Under the pieces are notes generated by a model that searched no databases, was not told the DNA's origin, and saw only the letters and a list, made by a program, of their open reading frames with translations. A stretch of 13,339 nt of DNA, from contig JAOXYB010038795.1 in the NCBI GenBank assembly GCA_028565635.1, forward strand, positions 1 through 13,339, in the 5' to 3' direction. A program made the position numbers and the translations under genes. Source of the stretch: Phoronis ovalis. Its lineage: Eukaryota; Phoronida; Phoronidae. Shown piece by piece: positions 1 through 7,469 of this stretch; within the stretch, counting starts at the first letter, position 1, and each line of letters opens with the position of its first letter.

Positions 1-300
1 TTTGAAGGTATAAAAAGTGGCACAATGTATCACGGCAAAAAAGAGTCCCAAAATGCACCAGATTGCAGGAAATCACAGGAAATATTTAAAAAAAATCCCG
101 GGGGGCATGCCCCCGGACCCCCCTAGTTTCCCTTCGCGCCCTGTGGGCGCTCGCCTGTCGGAGGGGGCGGGTCATCAGTTTTTTTCCATGCTCTTAGGGG
201 GGTTGCAATTTTTTGGCAAACCCTGGAGGGGGTTGAATTTTTTTGTGCACCATGTTTTTGAAATGCACCAACCCGCCCCTGTGGTAATTTCTGACCAGTC
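1..300. repeat. GC-rich dispersed repeat (probable transposon-derived)
   Basis: This block is sharply GC-rich against an AT-rich background. It contains a near-perfect palindrome at about 98-116 (CCGGGGGGCATGCCCCCGG) followed by a C-rich stretch ending CCCCCCTAG. It also has an inverted pair, GGGGCGGGT at about 164-172 and ACCCGCCCC at about 270-278. The 10-mer AAATGCACCA occurs directly at 51-60 and 260-269. Open frames across it in both directions are low complexity and look spurious. From memory, similar GGGGCATGCCCCCGG blocks are common in marine invertebrate genomes, but I cannot name the family. It abuts the LINE relic, so it is either another insertion or the sequence replacing the LINE 3' end. 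Confidence 0.5.
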
Positions 301-304
301 CCTA

Positions 305-820
305 AGACTGAATTTTTCTAAAACATTTAGTTGGTGCTGCACTCTAGCGATGGTATCTGCGCATTGGGCTACGTCATCTGCATAGAGTGTTGCACAAATG
401 CTGAATAATTCTGGAGAGACAAAAATATCTTTACAGCCCTCTTTTTCCAGTAACCTCAGAAGCTCTTCTAAGAAGAACATAAACAAGAGGGGACTGTCTG
501 GTTCCTATCATTGTGTCAAAATAATCGGTGAGGCTCCTAACACAGGACCTCAACTGAGCATACATTGTTTTAAGTAGTTTTTCCATGCACACCACATTTC
601 AGGATAGGTTCCTGATTCTAATATATTATTAAACAGTTTGTGAAGATATGGTGTGAATATCTTTTCTGCATGTTTAATCAGTTCTATCACAAGACCATCA
701 GGACCAGGGGCTTTATTCGAACCTAAACCACGTATAGCTAGAGATATTTCATTACAAGTTATTTGAGCATTTAACAATTCAGGGTCATCAATGTTACACT
801 GTTCATAGGTATTTTGGTTT
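305..820 (-). pseudogene. Non-LTR retrotransposon (LINE) reverse transcriptase fragment, internally deleted
   Basis: Read on the minus strand, 550-820 encodes the N-terminal fingers of a LINE reverse transcriptase, with the diagnostic NKAPGPDG motif at about 694-717, then a helix ending near PEMW. After a break the frame changes. A GTRQ-SP motif (about 489-506, normally GxRQGxxLSP) leads into an open stretch with the catalytic YADD box at 373-384. Family similarity ends around LEKFS (about 305-312). Between the PEMW-WK part and the GTRQ part roughly 100 residues are missing, including the motif A aspartate (normally FxDFxxAFD), so the protein could not have been active. Neither the endonuclease domain nor a 3' tail is visible. 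The superfamily (jockey/CR1-like or RTE-like) cannot be settled by eye. The relic is unrelated to the TLR gene downstream on the other strand. Confidence 0.85.
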
Positions 821-1180
821 GTATACGTTTATTTTATGAAGTAATTTCCATTTCTAGTTAGCTTGTCATTTTTTAATTCCATGTATTCTCATCACTATTT
901 TAGTTGACTACAGCAAGTGATAAAAGAAACTAAAAGTGTGGAGCAATTTGCACTAATTGTTAACATTATGATTGGAGCTTTGCATATAGTACTATACATA
1001 CTTATTTAACCATGCAGCTATCATGTTTTGTCAATAAGGGGTACCCTGACTTAGAATGATTTTATTTGTAGGCATTTTAATCTCTCGAGATGTTTAAAGA
1101 AGTGTGATAAAAAAACACGGAATTAAAAAATACGTATACGATGAAAGTAGCATGCAGTAGGTAATAATGATAAAAAATAC
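821..1180 (+). other. 5' flank of TLR copy A, duplicated upstream of copy B; possible orphan signal-peptide start
   Basis: Two stretches match the region before TLR copy B. 914-938 matches 5485-5509 (23 of 25 by hand), and 959-992 matches 5515-5548 (30 of 34). This is therefore probably the ancestral promoter / 5' UTR of the duplicated gene. At 1056 an ATG opens a 13-codon hydrophobic frame (MILFVGILIS...) ending in TAA at 1095. Its composition suits the start of a signal peptide, and a similar hydrophobic stretch follows the shared block in copy B. The sequence between it and the LRR region at 1181 is too short for the missing N-terminal ectodomain. No TATA box can be assigned with confidence. 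Confidence 0.4.
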
Positions 1181-2050
1181 GTGGGCTGTACTTCCGGTAT
1201 CGAAGTGCGCATACATTTGAAAACTTTAGTCTTGGACGATTGTAGGATCCAAACTGCAGATGTTGACGTGTTCGAGGGGTTGAAGTATTTAGAGGTAGTT
1301 TCAATGAATCATAATGAACATCTGGGGTTACCAACGACTTTGAGTTTATTTAAAAAGGTAACAGCTCCAATCCAAAAGCTATACTTCAGTGAGATGACCG
1401 ACAATAAACACCCAGTGGTTTTGAATTCGTCTCTTTTACAAAATTTACAACATTTCTCGTTAGACGTGTTAGCCATGTACGGTAATTATATAATAAACAT
1501 GGATGTTTCATTTCACAAGTATTTTCCAAATTTAAAAGAACTGTATCTTGGACGGAATCCTTTTCTTGAAATTGAAATAATGGAATATTCTATTAAAACA
1601 TTGATGAAGACATACCTTGATTTTCTACATTTAAAGATGTTAAAAGTATTAGATATCAGTGGCTTAGGCAGCAGAAAAGATATAAAGTACCCAACAATAT
1701 ATTCTAGAAGTATACTTCAATCTCATAATAATGAACTTTATAACATAACCCCATTAGACCCAATCTCTTCAACATATGATTACCATGGAAATGTATCTTT
1801 TGCTTTGCCAGTAAATTTGGAATATTTTTACATAACAGGAACATTTGCGCCAGGCGCACATACAAACGGTAATACAATTTTCTTACCAAATAAGTTGAAA
1901 GTCTTAGATATGTCAGACAATAGCTGTGTTTTTTTTCCATTCCGTGGCCCCTTGAGGGGACTGAGTGAATTGGGAGATTTAATAATGAAAAACAACGATT
2001 TTTCATTTGTGCCAGCAGATGCCTACGTTACAAATGTTGTCCGAAACTAA
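1181..2050 (+). CDS. Toll-like receptor copy A, LRR ectodomain (first frame block)
   Basis: This block encodes extracellular leucine-rich repeats of a TLR, the ligand-recognition part of a pattern-recognition receptor. LRR signatures are visible in order: LKTLVLDDC, LKYLEVVSMNHN, LKELYLGRNPF, LKVLDISGLG and LKVLDMSDNS, the last ending in PADAY just before the frame breaks. The first codon is GTG, not ATG. The frame stays open upstream only to 1151, after TAG at 1148, and no in-frame ATG exists. This is therefore not the true start: the signal peptide and the N-terminal LRRs are missing or lie in an unseen exon. Reading stops at TAA 2048-2050 only because of a one-base loss. The gene then continues in the next frame with LRKLILAGNRL (2047 onward) and, after a second one-base loss near 2091-2095, joins the next CDS block. 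It is one gene with the two following entries. Confidence 0.85.
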   Translation: MGCTSGIEVRIHLKTLVLDDCRIQTADVDVFEGLKYLEVVSMNHNEHLGLPTTLSLFKKVTAPIQKLYFSEMTDNKHPVVLNSSLLQNLQHFSLDVLAMYGNYIINMDVSFHKYFPNLKELYLGRNPFLEIEIMEYSIKTLMKTYLDFLHLKMLKVLDISGLGSRKDIKYPTIYSRSILQSHNNELYNITPLDPISSTYDYHGNVSFALPVNLEYFYITGTFAPGAHTNGNTIFLPNKLKVLDMSDNSCVFFPFRGPLRGLSELGDLIMKNNDFSFVPADAYVTNVVRN

Positions 2051-2938
2051 GGAAGTTAATATTGGCTGGAAACAGGTTGTCAGACATGTTAATTCTGGAA
2101 AGGACTTCATTAATCTTGATGTATTAGAAATACTAGATTTATCCAAAAACGACATATTTGTTCTGTTTAAAGACACATTCAAATACTTGCGAAATATAAG
2201 ACAAATTATTCTTTACGATAATCGACTCACAACATTAGATATTAGACATTTACCGAAGTTACAACATCTGGATTTGTCGTTTAATTTTTTTCTTGATGTA
2301 ATTATCGATATATCTTCATTGTCAGCAATAGAGATAGTTAATATGTCTTCTAACAGAATAGAATATATTTCTAAAGAAGCCATCGCCAATATTGACTTCA
2401 AAAATATTTCCATAGATTTCACGAAAAATCAATTCAACTGTACAAATTGTTTAAGTCTCTCAATGTTGCAATGGATTTTTGATACAAAATGTTTTGTAAA
2501 TCTTATTCACAAATCTCAGCTTACATGTAGCACCAACCAATCTTTACTCAGCGTTGATATAAACATATTAGAAAATCTTTGTGAGCCTACCATTTGGATG
2601 TGGGTGTCAGTTGCTGCAATACTAGTAATCGCTATATTAATCGTTACAATCGGTATGGTTCAGAGACACAAATGGACACTGAAATTTTGGTTAATACATG
2701 CAGCTAGGAGAAATTATAAGAAACTGCCTGATACTGAATATGATTACGACGCTTTTATATGTCACAGTTCTAAGGATGTTGACTGGATGAAAGTTTTTCA
2801 CAAGAAATTAGAAAACGGCGAGGAACCACATTTCAAACTGTGCATTCATTACAGAGATTTCCTTCCCGGACAGCCAATACTTGATTGTATAAATGAGGCG
2901 ATCGTCAACAGCAAATATATAATACTTCTTATTTCAAG
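2007..2938 (+). CDS. Toll-like receptor copy A, C-terminal LRRs, LRRCT, membrane helix and first half of TIR
   Basis: True homology in this frame starts near 2095 (SGKDFINL); codons before that are a shadow of the shifted frames. In order there are three to four LRRs (LEILDLSKND, IRQIILYDNRL, LQHLDLSFN, IEIVNMSSNRI). Next comes a C-terminal cap of the LRRCT type with four cysteines (FNCTNC, then C before STNQ, then LC before EPT). A single transmembrane helix follows at about 2592-2660, then a basic juxtamembrane stretch, and the cytoplasmic TIR domain opens with box 1 YDAFICHSS (about 2745-2771). TIR box 2 is RDFLPGQPI (about 2853-2879), with the conserved proline that matters for adaptor contact in known TLRs. 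The frame appears to stop at TGA 2940, but 2938/2939 is a good splice donor (AAG|GTGAGA), so the exon ends at 2938 in phase 2. This half of the receptor looks intact. Confidence 0.92.
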
Positions 2939-3332
2939 GTGAGAAATTGGTTTAGTTCGTCTTTGAAGTGCTCAATATTTAATGAGTGGGTGCTGTTACC
3001 AGATATTGGGTTTAATTTAAAGCAAAGGAGCAATTGAGATTATTTAACCAGTTATTTATTGGGGATATTTCAATTTTTTACAAAGTTTGTTTAGAGTAGG
3101 TTGTCATGTTTTGTAATCCTTTCATTTAAGTAGATATGAGTTCGAAATTCACTCATGCGTTGTACCTTTTCACCTTTTGTTTATCTCCTTGTTTGATTAA
3201 TCAATGTCTAGTTCTAGATTACGTATTGATCAGTATTTTACACACACTGAGCACGTTTTAAAACAAAATCTGTAACTGATATGAAATCGTGATTATGAAA
3301 TAAGAGATGTATGCTAATTTACGCTTTTTCAG
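2939..3332 (+). other. Phase-2 intron inside the TIR domain of TLR copy A (394 bp)
   Basis: The donor is AAG|GTGAGA at 2938/2939. The acceptor is CGCTTTTTCAG|CAATTT at 3332/3333. Joining AG from exon 1 with C from exon 2 makes one serine codon, so ILLIS runs straight into SNFIKSQWC, the expected TIR box 3 context. The intron is AT-rich and contains no recognisable gene. The same donor position is present in copy B (6717/6718), so the intron predates the duplication. Confidence 0.9.
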
Positions 3333-3597
3333 CAATTTCATTAAGAGCCAGTGGTGTATTTATGAAATGTATATGGCGAAAACTCGTGTATTCTGTGAGG
3401 AAAACCGAAGCAGATTGGTCCTTATATTGTTAGAAAACATACCAGAAAACATTTTACAAAAAGCTCCTCGAACTTTACTAAACTTATTAAAAGACAACGT
3501 TTACTTGGAGTGGACAGACGATCCCATAGGACAAGAGGCATTCTGGGATAGACTGAGAGAAAGGCTACAAAGTGAACCTCCATCACAGATTCCATGA
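3333..3597 (+). CDS. Toll-like receptor copy A, final exon: C-terminal half of TIR domain
   Basis: The exon begins in phase 2 right after a pyrimidine-rich acceptor. It encodes NFIKSQWCIYE, which is TIR box 3 (the FW-type motif at the end of the domain in TLRs). The last TIR helices follow, with LILLENIPENIL, APRTLLNLLKDN, YLEWTDD and EAFWDRLRERL, ending IP and TGA at 3595-3597. Length and order match the end of a normal invertebrate TLR. The ATG at 3307 lies in the intron and is not a start. With the exon ending at 2938 it gives a complete TIR domain of about 150 residues, with no stop or frameshift. TIR domains signal by binding MyD88-type adaptors. The last 192 bp have a gap-free match in copy B. 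Confidence 0.93.
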
Positions 3598-3757
3598 AAT
3601 AGCAATCATAATTGCAGCATATTCATGCAGTCAATATAGAAAAAGTACTTCCGTTAAGCTCGTGAAGCTGCAACCATAATGGTGTCAACGATACATGTAT
3701 GTACGGCGGAAGATTCTTAGCATATGCACCTTGTTATGAATTTGAATTACCGTATAC

Positions 3758-3945
3758 TTTTTAAAGAAAGTGCAGCTAGACATTGTTGATTTGATAGGAA
3801 TATTTTAATTATATAGTGCATTCTCTAGTATAAGTATGCTAGTTGAACATTTTAAACAAAGTTCAGCTGGACATTTAAAGCATTTGGTTTATTTGAATAT
3901 ATATTATGTACAGAACATTCTCTAGTGAATAAGCTAATTCATTAT
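3758..3945. repeat. Degenerate tandem duplication, about 92 bp x 2
   Basis: Unit 1 (about 3758-3849) and unit 2 (about 3850-3945) share, in the same order, TTTTAAA-AAAGT-CAGCT-GACATT near their starts and ACATTCTCTAGT-like sequence (GCATTCTCTAGT against ACATTCTCTAGT), then AAG-TA-GCTA-TT near their ends. The middle parts have drifted. This is an old local duplication in the 3' flank of TLR copy A. Confidence 0.55.
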
Positions 3946-4018
3946 TTGCATATCAATTTTTAATATTCAATATAAGCTTAATATTTGTTTTTTAATGAAT
4001 TATTTCAACTTTGAAATT

Positions 4019-4024
4019 AATAAA
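4019..4024 (+). promoter_or_regulatory. Candidate polyadenylation signal AATAAA for TLR copy A
   Basis: AATAAA lies about 420 bp after the TGA at 3597, a reasonable 3' UTR length. The region is AT-rich, so a chance match is quite possible. Confidence 0.25.
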
Positions 4025-5170
4025 TTTGTATATTTAGTACACCTAAAAAGTTACCTAAAGTTTGGTACTAACGTAGAGGCGTTTATGCATTCATTACATA
4101 TTCCGATTTAAAGCTTTTCTTTGCTAAGAAATATCAGGAAATAGACGACAATATTTGCGGAAAAGTCGTAGCGTATTTCCAGTGAATAGGTTTAAAATCT
4201 TGGATCTACTAAACCTCTATAAAGAAGGGATAAAGGATTTAGTCATTTCCTCGTTTTGGATAATAGTAAGTTTAAAAATTGTTTATTAGCGAATCACTTT
4301 CAAGAAACACGGAAAAATTTCGTATAAAGTTTCCGTTTCACAGTTGGTGTTGTAATGAATGGAATACATTTACTAATTTCGGTTTCATAATTATGTATAA
4401 AGAATCGATTTTTGCAAAATGTGCACTCAGGCACATATATCAAAGTGAAAACCGTATGATGACCTATGAAACAGTATATTTCTAACTTTTACAATACACA
4501 GTTCCTCACAAAAAAATTTTAAAACTATTGGGCGACATGACAGCTTTAAAACAATGAAAAACAGTATTCTAGCCAGATGTCGCTGCACAGTGTTACATAT
4601 GACAAATGCGCAGGTAGGTACTGACGTAACTTGAATACGCATTACTGACCTGAAGTACTTAGGTAAAGAACCCTTCATTTCTCAATTACAGCCAATTGCC
4701 CAAGATGCACCTTAGAAGGGGACCCTCCCATAGCTTGTCTGGTAACGGCGTTGTTTTGTACTACATGCATGCCTCCCAGAACTGTGCTCTCCACGAATGC
4801 AAAAAATATGCCGGAAAATGTTTTAAAATGTATTTTAAAATTACACGAAAAGACAAAAAATTACATTTAAAACTTAAACGATTTGTGTATATTCCTTAAA
4901 ATGAACTCCATTATAAAATACAACTTCCTCTTAAATAGCATACGTACATGCACACACAGAACAATCTTGAATCTTCTGAAATGATCCCTTTTACATCGGG
5001 CTCTTCTATAGCTACCCGTTTAGTTCTGTGCAGTGACATTTGACAAGAATTACTGTTTTCAATGTTAAACTGTTGCCCTATAGGTTTAGCATTTTTTGCT
5101 AGACCATGTCTATTGCAAAAAAACGAAATGTGCATGTACTATTTATATTAGGTCATTTTGTTTTATGTAT

Positions 5171-5230
5171 TTTAGCGGACATTTCGTTTTTCATGAAAAC
5201 GTGGGCTCTGCTTTCGGTATCGAAGTGTGC
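5171..5230 (+). pseudogene. Isolated TLR fragment (LRR relic)
   Basis: 5199-5230 matches 1179-1210 of TLR copy A at 28 of 32 positions by hand, and in the same phase reads VGSAFGIEV against VGCTSGIEV in copy A. The frame is open leftward to a possible splice acceptor (TATTTTAG before 5175), giving SGHFVFHEN before the match. It closes soon after 5230. All four differences change an amino acid. It lies before the copy-B 5' flank instead of after it, so it is either displaced or a remnant of a third copy. Confidence 0.5.
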
Positions 5231-5484
5231 CGTTTTGTGTAATTAAACAATGAAGAGTTTCGCCTACAGTATATTTTAGGTCATAAAATCTATTATTCTA
5301 AATGCAAATATTTGCTTTCTTTCCCATGTTATAATATTAAACAGTTAATTCACTGTTATATCATTTAAGTTTTTATGTACAGTTGCACAGACCATAGATA
5401 ATACTTTAACTTGTGCATGTAAGTATTGGCCATCTCTAGCTCTTGAACTGAAGCTAAATGCATTTTTATTAAAATTAAAATTGA

Positions 5485-5550
5485 CAAGTGATAACAGAAA
5501 ATAAAAGTGATGTCGTTAACATTATGATGGGAGATTTACCTATAGTACCA
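5485..5550 (+). other. 5' flank of TLR copy B, paralogous to 914-992
   Basis: Two blocks (5485-5509 and 5515-5548) match the copy-A upstream region. Copy A has about 15 more bases between them. The match marks the start of the duplicated unit and is likely promoter or 5' UTR sequence. Shortly after it comes a hydrophobic stretch (IFICTVFLES, about 5557-5586) that may be the worn signal peptide without its ATG. Confidence 0.5.
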
Positions 5551-5556
5551 TTAAAG

Positions 5557-5953
5557 ATTTTTATCTGCACGGTATTTCTTGAAAGTGACATATAATGTAA
5601 TGTCAGCAGTGGGAATACCAAAAAGATGTCGAGAGCACGAGAGTGGAAGCATATTGGATTGTTGATTTACGACAGATGCCGTCAAAATTTAAGTAATGCA
5701 TATTATTCCATGGATTTTTCCAGCAATAATATAGCATAATGTATCAGAAAATGTTTTTCGTAATTTAAACAGCCTTCGCAATCTAGCTTTGTTGCATAAC
5801 TCTTTCAAACAGTCTCTCAAACACTATAAATTTTCGAAAAATCTCACAATTCTGTCTATTGATTTGATTCCTGAAGCAAAGTTTGGTATAGAGATTCTTA
5901 AAAACTTAACGAACGTACAAACGTTACTTTTGACTGATGTGATGGCCGGGTGA
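5557..5953 (+). pseudogene. TLR copy B, N-terminal cap and LRRs (broken)
   Basis: Frame 1 reads through a TAA at 5593-5595 and shows a short Cys-bearing region, then RCRQNLSNA and MDFSSNNIA. This is a typical N-terminal cap followed by the first LRR of a TLR. At TAA 5737-5739 the frame shifts, and the next frame (5738 onward) continues with NVSENVF, NLNSLRNLALLHNSF, LTILSIDLIPE and LTNVQTLLLTDVM, ending at TGA 5951-5953. These are the N-terminal repeats that copy A lacks. Several repeats expected between LLLTDVM and the C-terminal cap (the equivalent of about 1210-2460 in copy A) are deleted. With stops and a frameshift this part is not functional. Confidence 0.75.
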
Positions 5954-6310
5954 TTCACCTATATATTGGATTAAGAAGAAACATTCAGTAAATCTTATTC
6001 ATGAACCCCAGCTTACATGTTCCCACAGCAGTTCCTTCCGTTTAACCCGTGCTGATGTTAGCAAACTGGAAAACCTTTGTGTACATACCGCGTTTGGATT
6101 TGGGTGTTAGTGGCAATTATCTTAACACTCGCTATATTAATCGTTACCCTGGGTATGATTCAACGATACGAATGGGCATTAAAATTTTGGCTTATACATT
6201 TAGTCTGGAAAAATATAAACACCTGCCTGATAACAAATATGACTATGACGCTCTTATATGTACAATTCCATAGATAGGCAATTAATGAATTAGACTGGCT
6301 AAAGTCTGCC
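5954..6310 (+). pseudogene. TLR copy B, LRRCT, membrane helix and TIR box 1 (broken)
   Basis: The sequence aligns with 2460-2800 of copy A but uses three frames. Frame 0 gives HSVNLIHEPQLTC and KLENLC (the C-terminal cap). A two-base gain near 6090 moves the membrane helix (VWIWVLVAIILTLAILIVTLG) into the next frame. A one-base loss near 6205-6215 puts YKHLPDNKYDYDALIC, the TIR box 1 equivalent, into the third frame. TAG at 6271 follows. DNA similarity to copy A persists to about GACTGGCTAAAGT (6294-6306), where an unrelated insertion begins. The helix length and the position of TIR relative to it match copy A, so the paralogy is secure. Confidence 0.88.
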
Positions 6311-6570
6311 TGGACAAATATTTTATTTTCAGAACACAAAGTATCATATTTTCAGTTATTAGTTGGAGAAAAATTGTATACAACATAAAATATCATATTT
6401 TCAGTGTTTATATATACCCCTGTTTTATATATGGCCTGGATTTGATAAAAAAAATATCAAAACTTCAAAATGTAAAGTAATAAATAAAATTCATGTTTTA
6501 ATGATTATGAAACATCAGATTAATAACATTATCAAAAAAAAACTATCAGTATCAAAAAAACGTGAATGAA
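6307..6570. other. AT-rich insertion (about 260 bp) inside the TIR exon of TLR copy B
   Basis: On both sides the sequence aligns to a continuous stretch of copy A (about 2782-2805), so roughly 260 bp have been gained here. The insert is strongly AT-rich. It contains TATCATATTTTCAGT twice, at about 6345-6359 and 6391-6405, and A-rich runs near its right end (two ATCAAAAAAA-type runs). No open frame with a known domain is present. It may be a short transposon or a locally expanded sequence; clear terminal inverted repeats or a target duplication are not visible to me. Confidence 0.6.
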
Positions 6571-6717
6571 CATTTTTGTAACGACTTTGGAAAAAGGAAA
6601 TGAACCACATTTCAAGCTTTATATTCATAACATAATTTTCCTTGCTGGACAACCAATCTTTGAATGCAATGATGAAGCCATCATGAGCAGTAAATATTTA
6701 TTACTTCTTGTTTCCAG
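6571..6717 (+). pseudogene. TLR copy B, TIR box 2 region up to the splice donor (broken)
   Basis: This aligns with 2800-2938 of copy A. GAACCACATTTCAAGC, CTTGCTGGACAACCAAT (box 2; the proline-glycine pair is now alanine-glycine) and TTACTTCTTGTTTCCAG match in order. The exon end is at the same phase-2 position as in copy A, with donor CAG|GTAGGA at 6717/6718. The arginine-aspartate of box 2 is also lost. It is cut off from box 1 by the insertion at 6307-6570. Confidence 0.8.
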
Positions 6718-6792
6718 GTAGGAGTTTAACATCGTTTTATAAGGTAGGAGTTTAACATCATTTTATAAGGTAGGAGTTTAACATCGTTTTAT
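6718..6792 (+). repeat. 26-bp tandem repeat (x 2.9) that begins at the splice donor of TLR copy B
   Basis: Units start at 6718, 6744 and 6770. Each begins GTAGGAGTTTAACATC and ends TTTTATAAG; the second differs by one base and the third is slightly short. Every unit is preceded by AG, so each recreates an AG|GTAGGA donor-like site. Near identity indicates recent expansion, after the gene was already damaged. Confidence 0.9.
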
Positions 6793-6890
6793 GGCCCTTG
6801 ATTGGTTCAAACATAAAAGTGATCTTCTGCGCTGGTGTTACGCTATAAGTGACCACAAGCTGTTCTAAATTTAATTCAATCTAACCTAGG

Positions 6891-7469
6891 GCGGGTCAGA
6901 CTTTATTTCCGTGGGCCGGGAGAAATATGATTTCAAGTTGAGTAGCAAAAAATGGCCTCAACAGCTTCAAAGCTAAAGATGGTCCTTTCTTTGAGGACAG
7001 AAATAAAAATGCATGACCCCCTCCGTACACAATACCTTAACTTACCAGGCAAAATTATGTATGTTTCATATAATCAGTATGTTGTGCTTTTGGCTTCTTT
7101 AAAAAAAGTATGTCAGTCAGTTTATAAGGAACGCTGAACTTCGATACAATTTAAACAGTAAAACAGTTTAATGTAATTTAAATAAGAACTCGAGTGAAAT
7201 TGAGTAATTTTACATCTGCAGTTCGATATTATTTTAGATACATGCTTATAGTTATAGTAAGACACAATAAACATTTTAAACAATCTTTGTTCTATTTTGT
7301 CTTTAAGAATTTACATTAAATGGAAATCAGCAAACACTTATTTTGGTTTGGAAGTAAAGGGAAAAATTGCCTCCCTTTTAGCAGTCCAAAAAATGGCCCC
7401 CTTTGATTCTTCAAAAAAATGCCTTCCCTCATACTTCCCGGCCTCTCTAGTGAATAAATTCTGACCCGT
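6891..7469. mobile_element. Possible foldback / MITE-type element in the intron of TLR copy B
   Basis: The two ends are imperfect inverted repeats. The left end has GCGGGTCAGACTTTATT at 6891-6907, then GGCCGGGAGAAATATGA (about 6913-6929), then AAAAAATGGCC (about 6946-6956). The right end, read as the reverse complement from 7469, has ACGGGTCAGAATTTATT, then GGCCGGGAAGTATGA and then a GGCCATTTTTTGG-type stretch. The interior of about 480 bp has no transposase-like frame. The frame at 6952-7137 plus shows no known domain. Size and inverted ends suit a non-autonomous DNA element, but I could not confirm a target-site duplication. Confidence 0.5.

Larger units (their letters stand above)
3598..5170. 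other. Intergenic, AT-rich; candidate 3' end of TLR copy A
   Basis: No convincing gene is present. Short frames on both strands (for example 4696-4899 plus and 4911-5135 minus) have no recognisable domain and look random. An AATAAA at 4019-4024 is a possible polyadenylation signal for copy A. GCCAGATGTCGCTG at 4572-4585 recurs exactly at 8288-8301 downstream of copy B, in both cases followed within 20 bases by CAGTGTTA. The duplicated unit therefore probably extends past the gene's 3' end. A degenerate tandem duplication lies at 3758-3945. Confidence 0.6.

Noticed and set aside
17-385. 122-residue plus-strand open frame
   Set aside because: It covers a GC-rich repeat and the reverse complement of the LINE YADD region; proline-rich composition with no domain. 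A shadow frame.
1704-2006. 100-residue minus-strand open frame
   Set aside because: It lies entirely opposite the TLR LRR coding region, whose plus-strand frame has clear LRR motifs.
2018-2048. Very short intron to explain the LRR frame change
   Set aside because: A GT...AG pair exists (about 2027-2051) but would be under 30 bp, too short to splice, and it would remove LRR consensus residues.
4279-5135. Several 60-85 residue frames on both strands between the TLR copies
   Set aside because: No recognisable domain, composition of random AT-rich translation, and no paralogous match downstream of copy B.
6363-6569. 68-residue plus frame inside the copy-B insertion
   Set aside because: Lysine/isoleucine-rich translation of an AT-rich insert; no motif and no start context.
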